From Amia ocellicauda (lineage: Eukaryota > Chordata > Actinopteri > Amiiformes > Amiidae), in contig NC_089856.1 of NCBI RefSeq assembly GCF_036373705.1, forward strand, positions 6,768,501-6,832,500: a stretch of DNA of 64,000 bases. Reading direction: 5' to 3'. Shown in pieces: positions 60,545 to 64,000 of the stretch. The position numbers and the translations under genes are program-made. The number at the start of each line of letters is the position of its first letter. The stretch's first letter is position 1. Under the pieces are notes generated by a model. That model saw nothing but the letters and a program-made list of their open reading frames with translations. It had not been told where the DNA came from and did not search any database.

Positions 60545-61687
60545 TTATGCAGGGAGCACCTGACTCAAAACTTCCCTAGAGCTCTGGGGTATTCGATCTG
60601 GGAATTTCACCTCAAACTCAAGGACCAGATCCCCGCGCTTTTCTGGACATTTGGGGAGTGGCAATCCCTCCCCCGAGATGCGCCGCTTCATTCCTGGCTT
60701 GATAATGTCTTTGAAGGAAACAGGGATGGTCTTGCCTTCCAGTGTGGGAGCGTTTACAGTGCAACCACATAGAGCCTGGATAAGACGAGGAAGAAGGAAT
60801 TAAGAGATGTGTCTCTTTTTAATTAATAAAACAATTGATAAAAATCAAAAACCATTAACAGGATATATGCAAAAACATGACTGGTTTCAAATGGTTTACA
60901 GATTACTTTGAATTGAGTGCACTGAAATGATGATGCAAGACAAAACCAGTGAAAATAGGAAATCTGCAGCTCTCAAGGACTAACATATGACAAAATGTAT
61001 TGATTTGTACTGTAAATTAAAACAAATGAAGGATAAAAAAAAATAAAAAAAATGGGAAGAGACATGTCAGAAAAAAGCCAACACCTATGTATACTTAACC
61101 TACCTCCCGGAGTGTGACTTTGGCTGGGTAGGTGATGTCTGATCCTTCCCTCTTGAACAAGTGATGTGCCTTGTCTTTCACCACAAAAACAATGTCCGCT
61201 GGGATGTTGGTTGGCGTTTCATCACCCTCCTTGGGGAATGTGATCTTGGTGCCTTCCTTCCAGCCACGTTTGATCTCAATGGTCAGGATCTTGTCCTCAG
61301 TGCGTGTGGTGCGGCCATCTGGATTCAGCCTCCTGTGGGAGATTTTCATCTTCTTGGTGCAGCCCGCAAAAATCTCCTCCAGGGACACCTTCAATTCGTG
61401 CACAACAGGCGGATCCTGCTTCTTCACTATACCTTCACGCATGTTACGCCCCCCCATGCGTGTGAAGCTTCTTTGGAACCCTCCCATGCCCCCCATTCCT
61501 CCCATACCAAACCCAGCAAAAGGGTCATCAATGTCCATGTCCTCATCTCCCCCGTTGCGAGTAAAGAATGAGTCGAAGGGGTTGTGACCCCCAAAGAACT
61601 CTGCAAACATGGCATGGGGGTCCCCGTGGAATGTGTAATTGAAGCTGGTGCCATTTGGTCCACTACCTCCTGAACTTCCCTTCAGTC
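60545..61687 (-). CDS. dnajb1: DNAJB1 (Hsp40), last two coding exons; 5' exon outside window
   Basis: Exon 2 is 61104-61687 (584 bp, preceded by CTCTCTCCAG). Exon 3 is 60545-60775 (231 bp including TAA). The 270 visible residues begin GLKGSSGGSGPNGTSFNYTF. The Gly/Phe-rich linker (FFGGHNPFDSFF, GFGMGGMGGMGGFQRSF) is followed by the two beta-sandwich client-binding domains (HELKVSLEEIFAGCTKKMKI, RGWKEGTKITFPKEGD, ALCGCTVNAPTLEGKTIPV). The C-terminal dimerisation region ends REVLSQVLPA. The J domain, about 70 residues including HPD, must be encoded upstream beyond base 64000; it is not seen in 61688-64000. DNAJB1 stimulates Hsp70 ATPase and delivers clients in cytosol and nucleus. Intron positions match the vertebrate gene. 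Confidence 0.96.
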
Positions 61688-62286
61688 CTGGAGAGAGAAA
61701 AATAAAATTAAAAAGTTACCAGATTGCTATATGGGTCAGAAGGCCTCATCTTAAGGCATTAAGCACCTGTAAATGTTATACCAGGGAAAATTCCCATTGC
61801 ACAAAGCCAGTGCAAAATGTCACTGATACCGTCTCAATATCAACCCTCCGAAAAAATATTTTCTAAAGTAGCTCCAAAACTGTAATACTGGACTATTATG
61901 CTAAAGTGATCATAATATTCCAGGTTTATATTAATCCAACACCTTATTTGCTAAAGCTGCTATATCCTGTTTTGTATTTTAATTATCTGTAGAGCACAAA
62001 ATAACCTTTGTACTATGTAGCCTAACTTTATAGACCCATGTACATTTAAAGTAATTAAACATTAAATCAATCATTCATGATTAATGGCTAATAACTTCCT
62101 TCCATAAACTCTTTATAAACAGCATCAGAAATTAAACTCAACATGAAGCTTTGTACAATTTTTTTTGTTTGTTTGTTTGTTTTTAAATGGAGCACCATCA
62201 ACTTTTTAAAAAGTGGAAATGCAGCACTTTAAAGTTGTTTGGTTTTGTTAAGGCTAGGGCAGCTTGTAAATTGGCAGTGGCTATTC

Positions 62287-62433
62287 CACGTGCTGAAGTG
62301 AAACTGAAACCCTGTTGCGAACAAACCTTACATAATCCTGTTACAGGCTAACAATAAGCCTCGAACATCCACAGACAAGTTTAGCAGAAACTTCCAGCAA
62401 GAACTCGGGGAAAGCCCTGTGCACTCAGCCAAT
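62287..62433. promoter_or_regulatory. Cluster of promoter-like motifs in dnajb1 intron 1
   Basis: Within 147 bp there are an E-box CACGTG (62287-62292), an interferon-response core GAAACTGAAA (62300-62309), a partial heat-shock element with GAA and TTC units plus one imperfect unit (GAAACTTCCAGCA, 62387-62399) and a CCAAT box (62429-62433). Each motif is short, so chance is possible; the clustering is what stands out. Confidence 0.35.
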
Positions 62434-62824
62434 CAGCATGCGAGAGCAACCTTTTCCATTCCCTGCGCTACAGCTGGCTCACAAACACTCCCAACCAAGT
62501 AGACAGATTTCTTGTGTAAACATTAAATACTAATGTATTGGCACCATAAACTAAATTTAAACTCAATGTATTCACAAATTAAACATGAACTGCATGTATT
62601 CATTATAAGTGCAGCTTAATAAAACATGCATTTAACAACATTAATGCCTAAATAACTGATTCTAAAAAGGTGACAATTCTATCTGTGGCATATTGGTTCA
62701 GGCTCTAGACTCTAGTGGGTCCAGTATCCTTGAGCTGGAAACTTTACCTTGATTGCTGTAGTAAAAACAAAACAGCTGTAGATGGGTAATTGTATGTAAA
62801 AAAATAATGTCATATTTAACAATT

Positions 62825-62880
62825 CAAAGTTGCTCTGGATAAGGGTGTCTGCCAAGAAAAATAACAAACAGAATAATAAT
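62825..62880 (+). repeat. LINE/SINE tail remnant
   Basis: 'gttgctctggataagggtgt' followed by 'ctgccaagaaaaataac' and 'aataataatt' matches the 3'-tail motif at 23.6 and 35.1 kb. Confidence 0.55.
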
Positions 62881-64000
62881 TAAACTAGGAAGAGCTGTGG
62901 AAAACTTCATCCTGAAGTAAACAGTGACCTTGACCGCTCTATGCTCAACTTATGCCCAACCTTTCACCCTGTGGAGAATGCCAGAAATAAAATGCTGTAA
63001 ATATTGTCATAATCTTAGGGCCTGTCTTTCAAATTTTGTTAATCATAAGCTTTTAAACAACAACTTGTAACCTGTCAGTGACATGACTGAAAGGTATCAT
63101 TAGTAGCAAGTTTCTTTTAGGCTATCAAAATGTTTCTCCCTTCTTCAAGGAAGCAAAATAGCTCTCCAAATAGAGAGCGCTTCTTTGAACTCTCTCTGCT
63201 CTTAAAATATTTAGCTATTTCAGATAGATTTTATATGAAACTGCCTTCTGTAACTTTAAGTGTCCCCATCATGTTTGATTTGTTAATTTGTATTATCCTT
63301 TAAAATACCACAGCCACACACAGTTTAATGGCGGGACTGTATGTCTTTCAACAGACATTTAATTCACCAAGATGATAGTGAAAATCACAACTGTCTATCA
63401 CAGAAAAAATATAAGGAAGACAATCTTTGATGCATTTTAATTGTATACTTACATGGGGAAATAATGGGGAATTCAGGGTTGGGTTCAATTCCAGTTTTCC
63501 AATTCTGTTTGAATCAATTCTATTTGAAGCCTATTATGGCAACTGCAAGAATAATTGGAATTTCGAACGAGTCCAAAAAAAGGGAATTGGAACTGAAACT
63601 GACCTCAACCTGCTGGAATTCCCATAGCCCTCATTTCTGTTAATGACTTCCAGTCTGTTTTACACTCTCAAGAGTACGATGTTTTCAAGCAAACCCGTCT
63701 AATAGTTGTCAGATTGATTCAAGAACACACAAAATGTTTTCCCTTACATTAATTTGTTACAAATAATCTAAAGCGGTGCAAACTTTAGTAAATGAGAAAG
63801 TGGATGCGTGTCTAGAGCTGTTCAGAGTTTGTGCAGAGAAAAACAAGTGCTGCCCTGGAGTCAATAGGTTAATTCCAAAGTGGTTTGGTCAACCTCCCTA
63901 TAAAAAAAACGATTTAAAAAAAAAAAAAAAAGATTATCGACAAGCATATGTAGATTAGAGCACTAATTCCATTACCAATGTAGACAATGTCCATGCTTTC

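Larger units (their letters stand above)
61688..64000 (-). other. dnajb1: dnajb1 intron 1 (partial)
   Basis: No J-domain exon in either frame. Contains an (A)n/(GTTT)n patch at about 62160-62190, a LINE tail remnant at 62825-62880 and a promoter-like cluster at 62287-62433. Confidence 0.7.

Noticed and set aside
61161..61587. Two plus-strand ORFs of 136-138 codons over dnajb1 exon 2
   Set aside because: Antisense shadows of the G/F-rich and client-binding coding sequence.
1..64000. CRISPR array, rRNA or tRNA genes, operons
   Set aside because: No regularly spaced repeats with unique spacers and no recognisable structural RNA gene; the window is eukaryotic with spliced genes.

Overview
The window looks like ray-finned fish genomic DNA: AT-rich, intron-containing, full of (TA)n, (AAT)n and (GATT)n microsatellites, and carrying fish-type Tc1/mariner transposons, CR1/L2-like LINE fragments and a Ty3/gypsy relic. 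Three vertebrate genes can be read exon by exon, all on the minus strand. They are a complete six-exon TRIM gene with RING, B-box, coiled coil and PRY/SPRY (28337-34380), a complete six-coding-exon gipc1 (42689-47728, 332 aa) with a likely non-coding first exon near 50.0-50.2 kb, and the last two coding exons of dnajb1 (60545-61687). The J-domain exon of dnajb1 lies beyond the right edge. gipc1 and dnajb1 lie next to each other in the same orientation, as in mammals.

Layout. 0-9.1 kb is a graveyard of retroelements: back-to-back LINE 3' ends, inverted AAT/ATT tracts, a MITE with an internal minisatellite, a GATT-tailed element, a CR1-like LINE split by an LTR-like insert, and Tc1 copy 1. 9.1-10.5 kb holds a 120-bp palindrome and a local tandem duplication. 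10.8-12.9 kb is a decayed Ty3/gypsy pol. 14.8-16.5 kb is an unidentified block. 17.2-20.3 kb is bounded by inverted repeats and contains an internally deleted Tc1. 20.7-21.9 kb is Tc1 copy 2. 22.7-25.9 kb holds LINE tails and other repeats. 28.3-34.4 kb is the TRIM gene, with Tc1 copy 3 inside an intron. 35-42.5 kb is mostly anonymous, apart from a LINE tail, one orphan exon-like ORF and a strong hairpin. 42.7-50.3 kb is gipc1. 50.3-56.8 kb is anonymous sequence with two decayed Tc1-type elements and a MITE. 56.8-64 kb is the dnajb1 3' portion.

The three genes are unrelated in function (ubiquitin ligase/innate immunity type, PDZ trafficking adaptor, Hsp40 co-chaperone). The strongest story is the Tc1 family: three nearly identical 1.22-kb copies in 25 kb, two with uninterrupted 346-aa transposases and one broken only by a 1-bp insertion. 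Both this family and a second, older one have 36 residues between the second and third catalytic acids (DD36E type). I found no CRISPR array, rRNA or tRNA gene, and no clear candidate for an entirely new system. The most open items are a 63-nt pre-miRNA-like hairpin beside gipc1, an orphan signal-peptide exon at 36.1 kb, and a promoter-like motif cluster in dnajb1 intron 1.
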